Origin: Crotophaga sulcirostris
Taxonomy: Eukaryota > Chordata > Aves > Cuculiformes > Crotophagidae
Direction: 5' to 3'
Assembly: GCA_013397455.1 (NCBI GenBank)
Contig: VYZB01000036.1
Coordinates: 1,881,804 to 1,945,803, forward strand
DNA length: 64,000 bases
Shown: positions 49,001 through 61,852 of the stretch, in pieces
Layout: the number at the start of each line of letters is the position of its first letter
Position numbering within the stretch: the stretch's first letter is position 1
The notes under the pieces: model-generated
Seen by the model: the letters and a program-made list of their open reading frames with translations, nothing else
Told to the model about the DNA's origin: nothing
Databases searched by the model: none
Program-made: the position numbers and the translations under genes

Positions 49001-52000
49001 TGCTACTTGCCTACTGCTTCTGCCCATCACAGTCCAGTTTGGAGTCAAGTGGCAATATTGGATCTCCCAGGTTTCTAGGGAAGAAGCCACTACACTAATG
49101 CACAATGGTGGAAGTCTAGCAGCCCACGCAGGCGAGCACGCGTATGGAACAGAGCAAGGCAATGACTGAAGAAAAGTGAGCCAAGAATATTTCCATCCTT
49201 CCTTGCTGTGACAGCCTTAACTGAATCCCAACAGGACAAAGACTAATTATATTCTCTGTAATTTTCCATAGTACTGAGGGTGCTACTTGCAGAGCATCTT
49301 GGCTTCCCCTTTGCATAAAGGCAGTTTGCCACAACCAGGAAAGAAGGGCCATCCAGCAGCAACTGCTGCCACACTGCAGGAGAGCAGGTTCAACACCTTT
49401 ACACATCAGTGGCACATCTAAGATAATTCCACAAGCAAGAGACAAAGCAGTCTGGCAACAATCCTGCTAAGAAGTTCAGCTATGTGTCCTTTACACTTCT
49501 TTTTCCTGTGTTGGGTCTTAAGCACTTTGCCTAAAAGGCTGTCTTGTATTAACAGCCACTCTCCTCCCCACCCTAACTGGGCAGCCAGCACCACCTTCCC
49601 TTTCCTTCCAGGGTGGCCCTGAGCAGGCAGCAGCACATCTCCCACCCTAGTGCCATCCAAGATGCCCCCTCCAGCTATATGACACCATGCAAGAATAGAG
49701 AAGGGGGAAAGTATATACATCTGTATGCCTTCAGAACAGAATTGCCAAGATTTTTAGTTTTGTCTGAACTAAGAATAATAAGAATAACTCTGAATGCTGA
49801 TAGTTCAGGCATTTTGCCTGTTTAGCCACAGCAACTGGGCCTTTAATTCCTGTTTGGCTGTGGCGCAGTTTAAGAACAGAAATATCGTGGTCCTACTGTC
49901 ATGCCATTTAGAAAAAATAGCCCATGCATGTTTTAAATTTATAGAGTAATGTCTTGGCATTAGCAACAAAATAAATTTGAGGATAGTTAGCTACAGTCAG
50001 AAAGAAATGTAAAATATTGCAATTACCACAGTCATCTTAACTCAGCCACATTGTACACATATAGCTCCTGTCACCATGAATGTGTGCAACAAAGGGAGAC
50101 TTCATTTCATTTCCAGCAGGCTGGGTGCCTAGCTTGGCCCATTGCAGCTGAACGGTTGAAGCACCAAAGCCTCTGCAGTAGCACTGGATTGACAGCTACT
50201 TTCTCATTAGGGCATACAAAGATGGAGGCATTGCACATCAGCAACTGTTTTAAAAATGCAGTTGCTAATGGTGATCTAAGGCAGCACAGGAATCTGTGGC
50301 ACAGCTTGGACCTGCATTTCAGCCTGTTGAGCTCTCTGTATGGCCAGATTATGGTTCAGTACAAATTGGACTGCAGTGTGCACCATCAAAGACCTCTTTA
50401 TTCTTTTCTTTCATTTCATCAGTTCTCAGCATTTCAATTCACAATATTTATATCGTAATACTGTAGTACTTGAAGTTTTGATAGTTTAATAAAAACAAAA
50501 ATTAATCACTACCTTTTCCTACTTATCAGGCTGCTATCACAAATAAAATCCTAGCTGAACAATCTATCACACATTAAAATAAACATAACAGAAGCAGAAG
50601 GAAGTTCTTCGGTACTTGTACACAAGCTCCGTTTTTACTGGAGCTAGTGATGTTTATAATGAGTAGATTTTCTTTAGAAAGCACTAAAAAACATCCAAAG
50701 GATTGCTCAGAGTTGTTTCAAATGCTCTAAAATCACAAAGGCTCTACAGAAGCAAGCAGCACTAGAAGCCCACTCTTCAAAAAGAAATCTAAAGGTCCCC
50801 AACAAAACTAATAGAAATGAGACCTTCTTGTTGACCTGGAGTTTCACAGATTTTGTTTTTTGCCATTGTGCAATGCTTTCTTTGGGGGGAAAAAAAAAGA
50901 GTCATGGTAGGAAGGAGAAAGAGACCAGAGTTGGGGGGGAAATCCTTGATGAGAAGATTGTCAGTATTTCTTGGAACTGGTACTTGTGCATCCACATTGA
51001 TGTGACTTTGTCCTATGAGTGACAAGATCACTTTGAAAAAGTTAGTTCTTCACTAAATTACAATACTCAGACAACTAACAATGCGGCTATATTTTTTTAT
51101 GTTAGAAGAGTGCTCCATGATCTGAATTAGCTTTCTGGGATTGATTTTGTCTTCTAATATACGTATTATTGTGTAAGCCCGTGCAGGAATGTCTGCTTTA
51201 TGTATAATTTCAGTAGGCAATCGTAAATTAATTGAAATCTGTCTGCCTTGGAAGATTGGTTGTAGACTTCTTTTGCTGCTGTCAGTGGCTTAAATTCAAT
51301 GCAGGAATCAGGGACTGATCCAAACACCACTGAATAGCCACTCTCAGAGAAAGTATCACTTTCTATATTCAGCTCAAGCACAGTGCTAATCCAGCTTCTC
51401 CTCTGCCCAGAGGACAGGTGCACACTCGCTTCACATAAAATATTGGTTTGGACCACTTCTGCTAGTGATCAAAAGTGATGTCTGTCCTCCAAGAGTAATT
51501 ATGTCTGCCTATGAAGTGAACTGATTTCAATCTAGCTCCTACTGGGCAAACACCAAAGTGATAAAAGACAACACTGTAATACCCTTTCAGCCCTGTGGGC
51601 AATTCTTGGCTGGCAAAACAGAGACTGAAAGGCCAAGGTGGCATGAAATAGTTAAACATGTTGTTGCACCAGTTCAAACATAGGTTAAAAATCTTCCTTC
51701 CAAACCTTCAAGTGCACCTCCTCATCACTTCAGATTTATTTTATAAGATAGTGACTGGGTGATAATGAATGCTATCTATTAACTGCTCTTGCTGAATATG
51801 TTGGTTAATTGTGCACTACACTTTGAAGATAAAGCCCTGTGTTGTTAATAAACACAGTCTGATGATTCTCTCATGTTTTTTTAGCACTCCTCTTGCTTTG
51901 TCCAAGGTGTAAATACCTCACTGCAGCTACAGGCGGCGGGGCTGGCTGGCTGCATGGGCCACACGCTGATTTCAGCTGAAGGCTTTCACATCAATTGTTC

Positions 52001-55000
52001 CGTGGCTGTTCCCCTCCACTGGCAACACATAGCGCTATCTCCTGCTGTTGTTTCCTTGCTTGCTTGTTCAAGGCCAGGATACGGGAATTTCAATGATTTC
52101 TGGTGAAAAGGGCCCTTCCTTTACAGCGGGCTGTCATTTCCCTCTGCCTAATACACAAAGAAGGCAGCCAACAGGAGCATAACTGCTTTCATTGGCTGCT
52201 AACAGCCTTTGAGTGGAACAAAATGACAAAAAAGAGAAGAAACACTAATTTCCTCTTCACTTTCCTCACCCTGCTTCAGAGTAACGTTAGGGGGACAATT
52301 TTCTTGGGGCAAGAAAGAACCTTTCTTTTCCTGGCCACAGAAGTGTGACAGAAGAGGCTGCTGAAATCAGCTGCTAGCATAGGTTGATATGTTTTTCACA
52401 CATAAAAAGACCTTTCATTTAGTTTTCTCTCTCTGAGTTCTGCAGCACACGTTTTGGAAAGACAATGAATATTGCTTTTGCATGTAATTTCAGTTATGCA
52501 TCAGTTTAAAGGTATTCATAACCTGGCAAAGCACCATGTGAAAACAAAGAAAGAATGTGAAAACTTAACTGCTAACATGAGCTGTCAGTGAGAATTAAAC
52601 CTTCTGTAAGATGCCCGTGTCAACTTCACCTGAGTTAAGAGAGCTGCTCCACTCGCTGATGGGAACAGCGAGCTTGTGGGAACTGACCCTGCCAACACTT
52701 ACACATGTGCTTCGTCTTAAACTCATAAAAATACTCCCATTTGGGCTGTTAATAAGTACAGAGTTAACAACGTGCTGCACATGTTGGTGAGATCAAGACC
52801 TGAGTCCACTCCCCTACCAGCCACCACAGGAGACCAAACCTGCATACATTCTCCGTGGGTCACACATCTAAAACGTTCAGAGAGAAACAAGATTTTGGTT
52901 GTAAGCTGTTGCTGCGTGAAGAATAACCAATGCAACTAAAATTGAGGCAAAATGTCTCCTTCATTCTGCGTAATGCCCACAACAGTCACTTTCCTGCTCA
53001 TAGAGATATATCACACAGAAAGAAGGCTAATATAATGATCAAAATCAGTCAGATCTGTAGCTGATCCTATGGCTCTTTTTCAGGGTCTAATACTGTGACT
53101 GCAGCTATTTGAACCCTTTCCCATGCCTGAAACACACCTAAATCTCTCTCCTGTTTCAATTCTATGATGCTTAACAGCCTCACTGAAATGCCATTTTTCC
53201 TTTATGATTGGCTTCTTCTACATCTATACCTATTTTTACAAAATTTCCCAGGGTTTTAATATATATGAAACCTGAAATTAGGTCATGGTTCCAAATTTAT
53301 TATGGAGGAACAGATAAAAACCCAAAACGTCACTGCATAAGCCTTACTTCCTTAGGAAAACACAGTAAAAATAAGAACATATGTCAAACCAGAAAAACTG
53401 CTACAGGAATCAGGAGCAGATGCAGTACATGAAGCTATTTTTCTTTCTACCCTTCCTTACCAAACTAGATTTAAATATGCTTTATAGCAATACTTATCAT
53501 AAGCCTGTAATACAGAGCTGTGATCCACAGTAGTAATAATTTTGAATATGATGCTATTAACATACCAAAATCCTCTGTCTGCTGAAATTACATGAAACTA
53601 TTCCATTCTGAGGTCAAAAATGTTTTTCCCCTCTACATCTGCTACAGTTTGGAAGATTTATTGAATAAAGAAGGCAAAAGTTCTGAGTACTCAGCAAATC
53701 TATTTTAAGAACTATATTTATCACAAATTTAATGTGTTGGGTGACTAATAACATACATGTGTGCACCGCGCTTGCCAGAAAACATCAACATTTCCAAATA
53801 GTTACATTTACAATTAAAATAATCTATTTGCCAAATGTTTAGTTGTTTTTGTTTATTTTATTCAAATCATGATTTTTCTTCTGCTTGAAGTGCAGAACAA
53901 AAATTCCTGAGTATCAGAAGTAAAACATTAGGGAGCAACTCTAATATCCAATAGAGCCTCATTCAGCTCTCAGCCATGGAATATTGCTGAGATAGTATCA
54001 GGTTTGTCATTGTTGTAGGAGCCCCAACAGCATCCTAACAAGAAAAACTGAAATGAGGCTTTGAAATTTGCCTCTTCCAAGTCCCTGGCTTGTCAGTTGC
54101 AATTCTCCAGCCATTTCTCTCGTTGTATGATTTCTGGCTTCTGCTGACCTGCCTGCTGTCTCTGTCCTCCTGCAAGTGACAGAGGCAGGAGAGGCAGATG
54201 GCAGCAGGACTTCACATGCACAGCGCTGTTACGCCCCATGATAGCTGGTATGTAGAAAGCTTAATATGTGAATGTTCCTACTGCATTATTGACTTCTGCT
54301 CTGGGACTGGCCTAGGGGGGTGGTGATGGAATCTTACAGAAAAACAGAAAAATACATGATCAAAGAAAGATTAAAAATGCATTATGTTATTGTAACAATC
54401 CTATTCTTAAGCCTCCCATCTATTTCAAGAAAAGACAGCTGGAACTTCAGAGGAATGTAGGAGCTGAAGCTCAGGGTACCACTAAAAACATAGATTTCAG
54501 AAGAGAAAACACAAGTGAAGCACCTGGTGATTGCTTCCCATTACTTCTTTCCCCTCTAACAGCAAAAAGGGGTTTTGAGGCTGACCCAGTGGTCTGTTGC
54601 CTCCATATCCCACTCCGCCACCCCATTCTAATCTGTGTGCTGCTGCTGACACCATCCTGACCCTGTGGTGAACCAGCTGTGAGGGTAACATTGTCAACCA
54701 TTCTGGGAGCAGAAAAAGAAAATATATCAGTTTCTTGTTTTCTGACAGCTGGCCCCCAAAAGAGGTTCATTATGGGGTCAGATTCCGGAGCTGGACCAAG
54801 AGATGCTGAGGGATTACATGGCCAGAAGCAGGGAAGGGGACGGGGACCATCAATTATGGAAAGAGAACCATCGACCCACTTAGGCATAATATGAAACCTC
54901 TCCTGAAGAAATTAATTATCAAGGACATGCTGGGAGAGGAAGGACAATGTAACAGAGGGACAAGGTATCCATTAATCATCACTTGCTACTCTCAGTGTTC

Positions 55001-55889
55001 ATGTGATCAGTGCCATGTAGCACCATGCTGAGAGCACTGCTTGGGGAGGCATCACAGGTAGCAGCAGTGTAGTTACAGTGAAGAGTTTGGAGATGAGAGT
55101 TTCTGGTGAGAAGCTCCAATTGCTGCTTTAGCATCTCTAAATGAATGTGACTTCAGAGTCAAGCCCTCTGCCCAGGCTTCAAGCTTCTGGATGTGAGATG
55201 GCTGCCCTGGGAGTCACATCACTGGGTTAAAGTTGCAATGACAGGGTATTTTAGTTTGGGCACTGGGTGGCTAAGCAGGACTTGGCTTAATTCCATCATA
55301 TTAAGGGAGTATAGCTTTGTCCAGTTAGACCTGTACATGTATGTTTAGTTCTTCAACAGCAGTGAAGTTTATCCTCCTGGACACTTATTTTGCTAGTGAA
55401 TTTAAATTATATTTTATTACTTCTATATACTTTTCCTCCTCATTCAGAAAAAAAAGGAGGTTAAATACAACACTAAACAATTTCAGCAGGACTAAATAAC
55501 ATCTTCAGGGTACTATACCATTGGCATTGGTCATTTAATCATGGCAGGTTTTATCTTCACTACAAGCATTGCCATACTTAAAGAAACAAAACCATCGACT
55601 TGCAAGGCTCTGCTCTTCCCTTACCAGTATGGCTCCATTTTCCTCCATTTCAGTACATAATTTCCCCATAGGCCTTTTAGCTCAGACTTCCAAGTTTTAT
55701 GAAACAGCAGTAAAACTTCCAGAGCACCTGAGGTGATCTTTCCTCTGTATTCACTGCTGGTAAGGTCTCAGCTGAAGGATCATGGCCAGTGTTAAAAATT
55801 GCATTTCAAGCGTGAAGTTGCCCACTTACACCAGTCCAGAAAATAATCAGACACCTAGAAAGCTGCCTACATGAGAAGTTTGAATGAAT
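46051..55889. other. Unassigned noncoding stretch
   Basis: About 9.8 kb with no recognised gene, RNA or LINE. It holds a T13-type run near 47480 and a short (AAAC) tract at 47251-47268. The open frame at 48324-48542 (72 codons, plus) has a balanced amino-acid composition but no known domain, and I leave it as noncoding. The region 52380-52520 contains octamer-like 'tttgcatgtaat' and 'ttatgcat' motifs and might be regulatory. Confidence 0.6.
47251..47268 (+). repeat. Short (AAAC) microsatellite
   Basis: About four AAAC units ('gaaacaaacaaacaaaca'). Confidence 0.85.
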
Positions 55890-56345
55890 GAGGGAGGAGG
55901 AGTGTGAAGAAATGAAGACTGATGAAAGGTATAATCACAGTCTTTGAACACATAAAGGGGTTTTGTGAAGAGGCAGGAGCAACCTACCTGTTTTCAGCAT
56001 CCCTGTGAGCATAAGGAGCAAAGTATTATTTCATCTGCAACAAAGTTTCAGATGGGATATCAGGATTACAATAACAGTTAAGCAGTAGATAGATGAATGG
56101 CCTGCAAAATATTTAGGCTTGATATTAGGAAAACATTCTTCACTGAAAGGGTGACTGGCCCTTGGAATGCGCTGCCGGGGGAGGTGGTGGAGTCGAAGTC
56201 CCTGGAGGTGTTTGAGAAGAGATTGGATGAGGCACTCAGTGCCATTGTTTAGATGATGGGTTGGTGTTGATATTGGGTTATAGGTTGGACTCAGTGATCT
56301 CAAAGGTCCTTTCCAACCTTGTAATACTGTGATACTGTGTGATAT
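55890..56345 (+). mobile_element. CR1 LINE 3' end with complete tail
   Basis: From about 55930 ('cacagtctttgaacacataaagg') the sequence follows the C-terminal part of CR1 ORF2. It continues through the 'tattaggaaaacattcttcactgaaagggtg' region, 'ctgccgggggaggtggtggagtc', 'ccctggaggtgtttgagaag' and 'ggcactcagtgccattgttta' to the tail 'ggtcctttccaacc.tgtaatactgtgatactgtg'. The middle (about 56035-56100) is disturbed by an insertion or strong decay. The tail closely resembles that at 23293-23393, so both belong to one subfamily. The minus-strand frame at 56031-56303 is the shadow of this element. Confidence 0.9.
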
Positions 56346-56414
56346 TCAAACCTCCATCACTGGCAATTTTTATTACATGGGCGCAAACACATCAAAATTT
56401 ATCCTTGGGTGTAG

Positions 56415-56478
56415 ATGATACTGCTCCAAGTCAGGGGTATATACTAGACACCTCAGAGGTCCTTTCCAACCCTTTGGG
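56415..56478 (+). mobile_element. Isolated CR1 3' tail fragment
   Basis: 'actgctccaagtcaggggt' followed by 'ctagacacctcagaggtcctttccaaccct' matches the last part of a CR1 3' untranslated region, from a subfamily different from the CR1 that ends 70 bases upstream. It is either a severely 5'-truncated insertion or a piece of an older copy into which the upstream CR1 inserted. Confidence 0.7.
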
Positions 56479-56990
56479 TCCATGAACCCCCATGTACGAA
56501 AATGCACAATAGGTGTGGTCCCAGCGGAAAGACCACATGGCACAGAAGGTCGTTGGTGTGGAACATCTGCATTCAATTGTGCCTTTTTGTGCAGTGAGCC
56601 TTGGGAAGAGTCACTACCCTGGCTGTGGCTGGGTATCACAACCTTTTCTCCTTTTTAAGAGAAATCTAAACTAAAATATATTTATGCTGTAGAAGTCTTC
56701 TTGAAGGGAGGAAACATTCAGAACTATCTACAAGATGATCAAATTCCTGATTTGCCTGAACCATTGTGCAAGACAGTTCCATAACTGATTTGATGTGACT
56801 GAATTTTGTTCAGCTCTCACAAATTTTATACCAGACTTTGTGTTCTGCCTTGTCCCAGAGGAGCGCAGTTTCTGCAAGAATTATTAGAGTGAAATATAGC
56901 TGCAGCCTCAACTATTAATCGTTTCAGAAGAGAAGATCCAGGCTTTCTTACTCTGCATCGAGGAAAGGAATACAAGTACAGACTTGATGC

Positions 56991-57025
56991 ACATATATAT
57001 ATATACACACACATGTATATACATA
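56991..57025 (+). repeat. Compound AT/AC dinucleotide tract
   Basis: 'catatatatatatac' followed by 'acacacacatgtatatacata'. Confidence 0.9.
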
Positions 57026-58838
57026 AACCAGAGTCATTGGAAAATTGAGCCTCTGAGTTTCGTACTTGTGGAAAGCTACATAAACTCTCACAATTCACTT
57101 GAGATTGCCCAAGTCCCAGTTATCTGCCATGCCTGTGATAAACATGAGGGTTATTATGTCCTGAGTCACTGTCCAGAAGAAAATAATTTAATCTCCTAAT
57201 AAACTAAAACATGAGAAATAAAAAGGCATTTTTGAGACTGATGCAAAGACAACATTGAGATTTTGCAACATCCTGATGAACGAGGGCTGTTTACTGAGGA
57301 CAAAAGACAGCGACTGCATTTTGGCCAGTTCATTGTAGCATCTCTCTCTGAGGACAAACACCCCTTTATTCTGGACTGAGTCCAAGAGAACCAACTGCCT
57401 TCACCAAGAACATTTCTTTAGGTACTCTGACACCGTGCCAAAGGAACTCAAAATGTGATTAATGGCAACGGGAGATCATAACAAAGGTTAATGCTTTTCC
57501 AGCTGTATGTCACTGCTCTTAAACCAGATATTGGATGTCTACTGACCAGCCAGTTCACCTGCTCACACAGGGCACCATTCATATGGCACACTGAGACTGC
57601 ACTGGAGTCTTGGTAGGCAAAAGTAACAGAGACAGACAGGGTAATCAGAACTCTATTAATACATCTTTGTGCTGTTATCTAATCAAAATCATTGAGTTGG
57701 TTGTCCTAGGCCTCAGTACAAACCTCATTATTTATGCATGCCAAAAGCTGCTTTCGAAAACACTCATCCTTTTACCATCTCCCACGAGCATCAAAATGTC
57801 CAAAGTGTCTAGCAGGATGCCATGTTTTTATATTTCATGTTGCTCATGAGGAAAAGCTGCTCTAGTAAACCCACATGGGGTAGCAAGCAGTGTTAAGTAA
57901 CTGCAGTTTCCCGTTGATTACCCTATTCCATCTCCTCCCTGTGGCAGGAACAGATAAGACGTGATTTTTCTATGAATTTCCTTGACATGAAAATAACTAC
58001 TTTAAAATCAGGGCTAATGAGCTAGAAATGTACAACAAAAAAATTGCTCAAAACCTGTAAATACAGACACTGAAATGCAGCTATTTGACATGCCGAGCCA
58101 CAACAATGACACATGATTTATTGATTAGTTGCCATCACATGATGGAAGCTCAGCTAGTCATTTAAAATACCCATATTATCTTGAAAATCTTCCTGCGAAT
58201 AAAAACATAAAGTACAGCCTCTGTGTTATTAGTCAATACTTTATTTTTCTATCTTAACTGAGGTGTCATTGATGAATTCTGATTGATCTAAGTCTTTTAA
58301 AATGATAAATGCTTCTATAACTCTGTTGCACCACATTAAACTCCTACTATTTTAGCTGTATGTTTAACTACCATAGTCCAGATACACATGAATAGTATAA
58401 ACACAAAATTTCTGCAATGTATATTCAGAAAATATTAATTATACTCCTATCTGAGGTTACTGATGTAAAAAGATGCATTATTTCCAGCATAAAATAGTTA
58501 AATCTGATTTTCCACTCCTGAACAGAACACTGTAATCATGTACTTGTAATTGTCTTCCCACAGGCTAGCTCTTCATAATAAAACCAGTACAAGTATTAAT
58601 AGATAATGAGATTCTATTATTTTTAGTACAATATAGATATATTTATCACAGCACACATGGTAGTTACCTAATTCCAGTAGCCAGTCCTCCAACTAGTTGC
58701 AGAATTAGCAATAACATAGAGTGTAAGTATATTGGCTGTAGTTAAAATGAATGGTTACTTTGTGATAGCAGAGCAGTCGCTTTGGAACTTAGTGAGGCAG
58801 CTGCCTTAATTAGAGTTGGAAATGCTGGTTTGTCTGGT

Positions 58839-58871
58839 TTATATATATGCAGGTGTGTGTGTGTGTTTGTG
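58839..58871 (+). repeat. Compound TA/TG dinucleotide tract
   Basis: A short 'tatatatat' is followed by 'gcag' and then about seven TG units. Confidence 0.9.
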
Positions 58872-59659
58872 AAGGGTCTGTTTAACCAAAGGAGGAGGAG
58901 AAAAAAAAAGGGCAGGTCCAAATACTAGTCAATATTCTACATTCATTTTCAGTTTAGCTACATTTTGAAAACATATTAGCTTTCTGCTGAAATTTCTTAT
59001 CATCTTTTGATTTTTTTTTTAAATTAAATTCCTTAGAAAATTCAAGGTAGCATTAAAAAAAATACACGCATTGCCTGTATGAATCTCTTCATTACCCAAT
59101 GATCTCTAAACCAAGCTCACTCACAATCAGGTACAACCAAGGCAATGTCAGAATGTAAAGTCCCGACTGGGAGGGCTGCTACTTGTAATAGCTACATATA
59201 TGCATATAGACATTGCACACATCCATATAAGGTTTTCTGTGGATTTCACACAGAAATTGTATCCAGGGCCTGCTGGTTTTCTATCTCAAACCTTTGTGCA
59301 GTAATTCTGTAGCAAAGTATATGCAACATGCCTGCTAAAGTAAACAGAAGAAAAATTCTGACTGAGTAACATTTTGCACAGGCGTAAACAAATGTACTAA
59401 GTGATGGTTGGTTGGAAAATTCAAAAAACCACCTTCTCCATGTGGTTTAAATATTTTCTGGCATCAAAGGAAAAAGAAACGAAGGAAATCATACAATTAA
59501 CCTAAGGTTATTTTACCCTTAAACATTTTTTTCTGGATTGTTGGAAAATGAGGACTGAGAAATCCATCAACCACAAAAAAACCCCAATAAATACCAATTG
59601 ATCTGCCACGAGAGTTAGAGCAAAGGGCATGAAAGTCAGGATGCGCACAGTGACATTTC

Positions 59660-59800
59660 ACAAATCTAATAACACCTTAGATTTATCTGGCACTTTTCAT
59701 CCAGAAAAAGTACATCCCACGGTGATTTATGGACTGTGAAAATATAAATATGTATATTTGGGTCACTTCAGTCACTACTGGAAGATGATACGATGCCCTA
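59660..59800 (+). repeat. Possible ancient amniote SINE-like (MIR-type) fragment
   Basis: 'acaccttagatttatctggcacttttcatcc' and the following 80 bases resemble the core phrase 'catttatatggcacctttcatcc...' of old amniote SINE/LINE-derived repeats. The match is by eye from memory of the general pattern and is weak, so this is a suggestion only. Confidence 0.25.
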
Positions 59801-61835
59801 CCAGAACCAAAGGCTGTCAATCACACTGCCTTGTACCTGGATGGAAAAGAAAAAGTCTTTCAGAGCCCTTGTCTATATCTTAACCAAGAGACAAAAGCCA
59901 TTTAGGTAGTATCCTACCTCTTTTGCTCTTTGGATTCCCTTTATTGATATAAATTTCTTATGAAGGATGCAGTAGCAATGGTATTAGGGCAGACTTATTC
60001 TCGACTACAGCCGCTGCTTGATACGGCAGACACATTGCTGCTCATACAAGGAGGAATCTTTTCCCCTTTCTTCCCCTTCCCTGTTCTTCAAAAGAGAGCT
60101 GAGATGTGAGAGATCCTCAGGCAGTATGTAACGAGGTCACTTGGGCACACGGACATGCTAACAATTAAAATTTTCTGCACACAGAAAGTGCAATTTTAAT
60201 AATTTTAAAGGACTCCAGGTTCTTTTTTAGCAGTTTGGGTTTCTCTCAGGTTATCTCCATGACCACAGGGCAAAAACTTTCCTTCCTAAAGGCTGATAAT
60301 CAATCATCTGGCTGTTTATCTGTCCATCAGCCCCGCATAAAAATGTCAGAACACATTGGCTATTTGCAAACAAATGAATAAAAGAGGTAGAAGCCTCAAA
60401 GATAATTAAATTCCCAGGGGTTTGTGAGCATCAGTGACTAGAGACTCAAATTAGTTTTCCAACAGAGCAAGGTGCAGGAGGAACTTGGCTGTTAAGGGCT
60501 GTGCTTGGCAGCAGCCAGTCACCCCAGCAGTGCAGGTAGCGGCGCTGTGCAGGCAGCACAGGTGCCACTCTGGACCAGCAACCACGGCAGCCGCCTCTCG
60601 CTGCCAAGAAGAGATGTGGCACTGGACATGAAAGAGAACAGGAGAAGTGGTTACAGCAACGAGTCAGAGATGAAGCCACAGGAAACCTGGCTTCATTAGT
60701 TCTGTTGCTCGTGGAACAAGGTGTTTTTAATAATGACAGCTGGAAATTCAGCTCTTTTTTCACAGGCCCCAAAGGTCTCAGCAAAAGGAATGATCCTGTG
60801 TATTGCTGCCCCTTAGATAAAATTGAGAATTGATGGCACTGGAAAGGGAAGCTGAGAGAGGTACAAGCATTGTGTCCAGTTTAAAAGATAATAACAAGCA
60901 GACAAAAAAAACCCAGAAGGACATGCGTAACAATGAACGGGTGGAACGGGTGATAACAAGGTGAGGACGGAAAGAAGGGAGTGCAGAGGGAGGAAATAAA
61001 TAGGAAATTGAAATCTGGACTAGAGTCCTATTCACATGCAATGCCATTATCTGTGTCCTTACACTGGAGAGGGAGAGAGCACAGCTTTCTGCCCTGAGCC
61101 CCACACTGTGCGTGTGTAAGCACACACCAGCAGTGAAGATCCCTGGGAATCTGGGAAGCTGTTAATCATTTAGTCCTTTACTTGTTGCTCTTTTCAAAGC
61201 ATTTCTGCATTTAGGATCTGATTTGATCTCTTTTTTTTCTTTTCTTTTTTCATGGATCGTGATAATGGAGGGGAATAATTCTTCAGCTGCAAATAGCAGT
61301 TTTTGGTGTGCAGCTGTTTATCTGGGTTCACTGGGGAGTTATCTCCCTGTATCACATAACTCTCCATGGGGGAGAAGGATGATGTGCTGGCTCCAAGACA
61401 AGGAAGGGCCAATGGGAGGTAGAAGAGCATCTTCTGAACACAATGCACCTTCGCAAGCAGGCCAAGTGCTGAACTCAGCACTGAATTCAGTAACAAAAGA
61501 GCTGTGGCACACATTTGTGCCTCAGCTGGCAGGAGCATGGGCCAGTATGCCATGCTGCTGCTTTAGCACGTCCACATGTACCTGGCAGAACAGCAACTTG
61601 TGGAGGCTTAGCAGAGAAGACAGCTGTCCCGAGATGTGTGGCCACCTCGAGCTCCAGCTCAGCTTCATAATCCCTGTCACACTTGGCAAGGTCAAATGCA
61701 CAGCAGGTAATTGTTACGGACTGGATGAGGATTCAGCACGGCTCCGCTTCACCAGCTCCTCTTCTGAATTAAATAAACTGTCACCATTGCTCTGCCTCTG
61801 TATGTGTCCATGTGCAGGTTTGGGTTTTTTTTAAA

Positions 61836-61852
61836 TAAACAAACAAACAAAA
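61836..61852 (+). repeat. Short (AAAC) microsatellite
   Basis: 'aaacaaacaaacaaaat' follows a T-run. Confidence 0.8.

Noticed and set aside
61223..61834. 203-codon open frame, the longest in the window without N
   Set aside because: It begins in a T/C tract, shows no domain, repeat or signal architecture, and has chance-like composition. GC content is raised here, which lowers stop-codon frequency.
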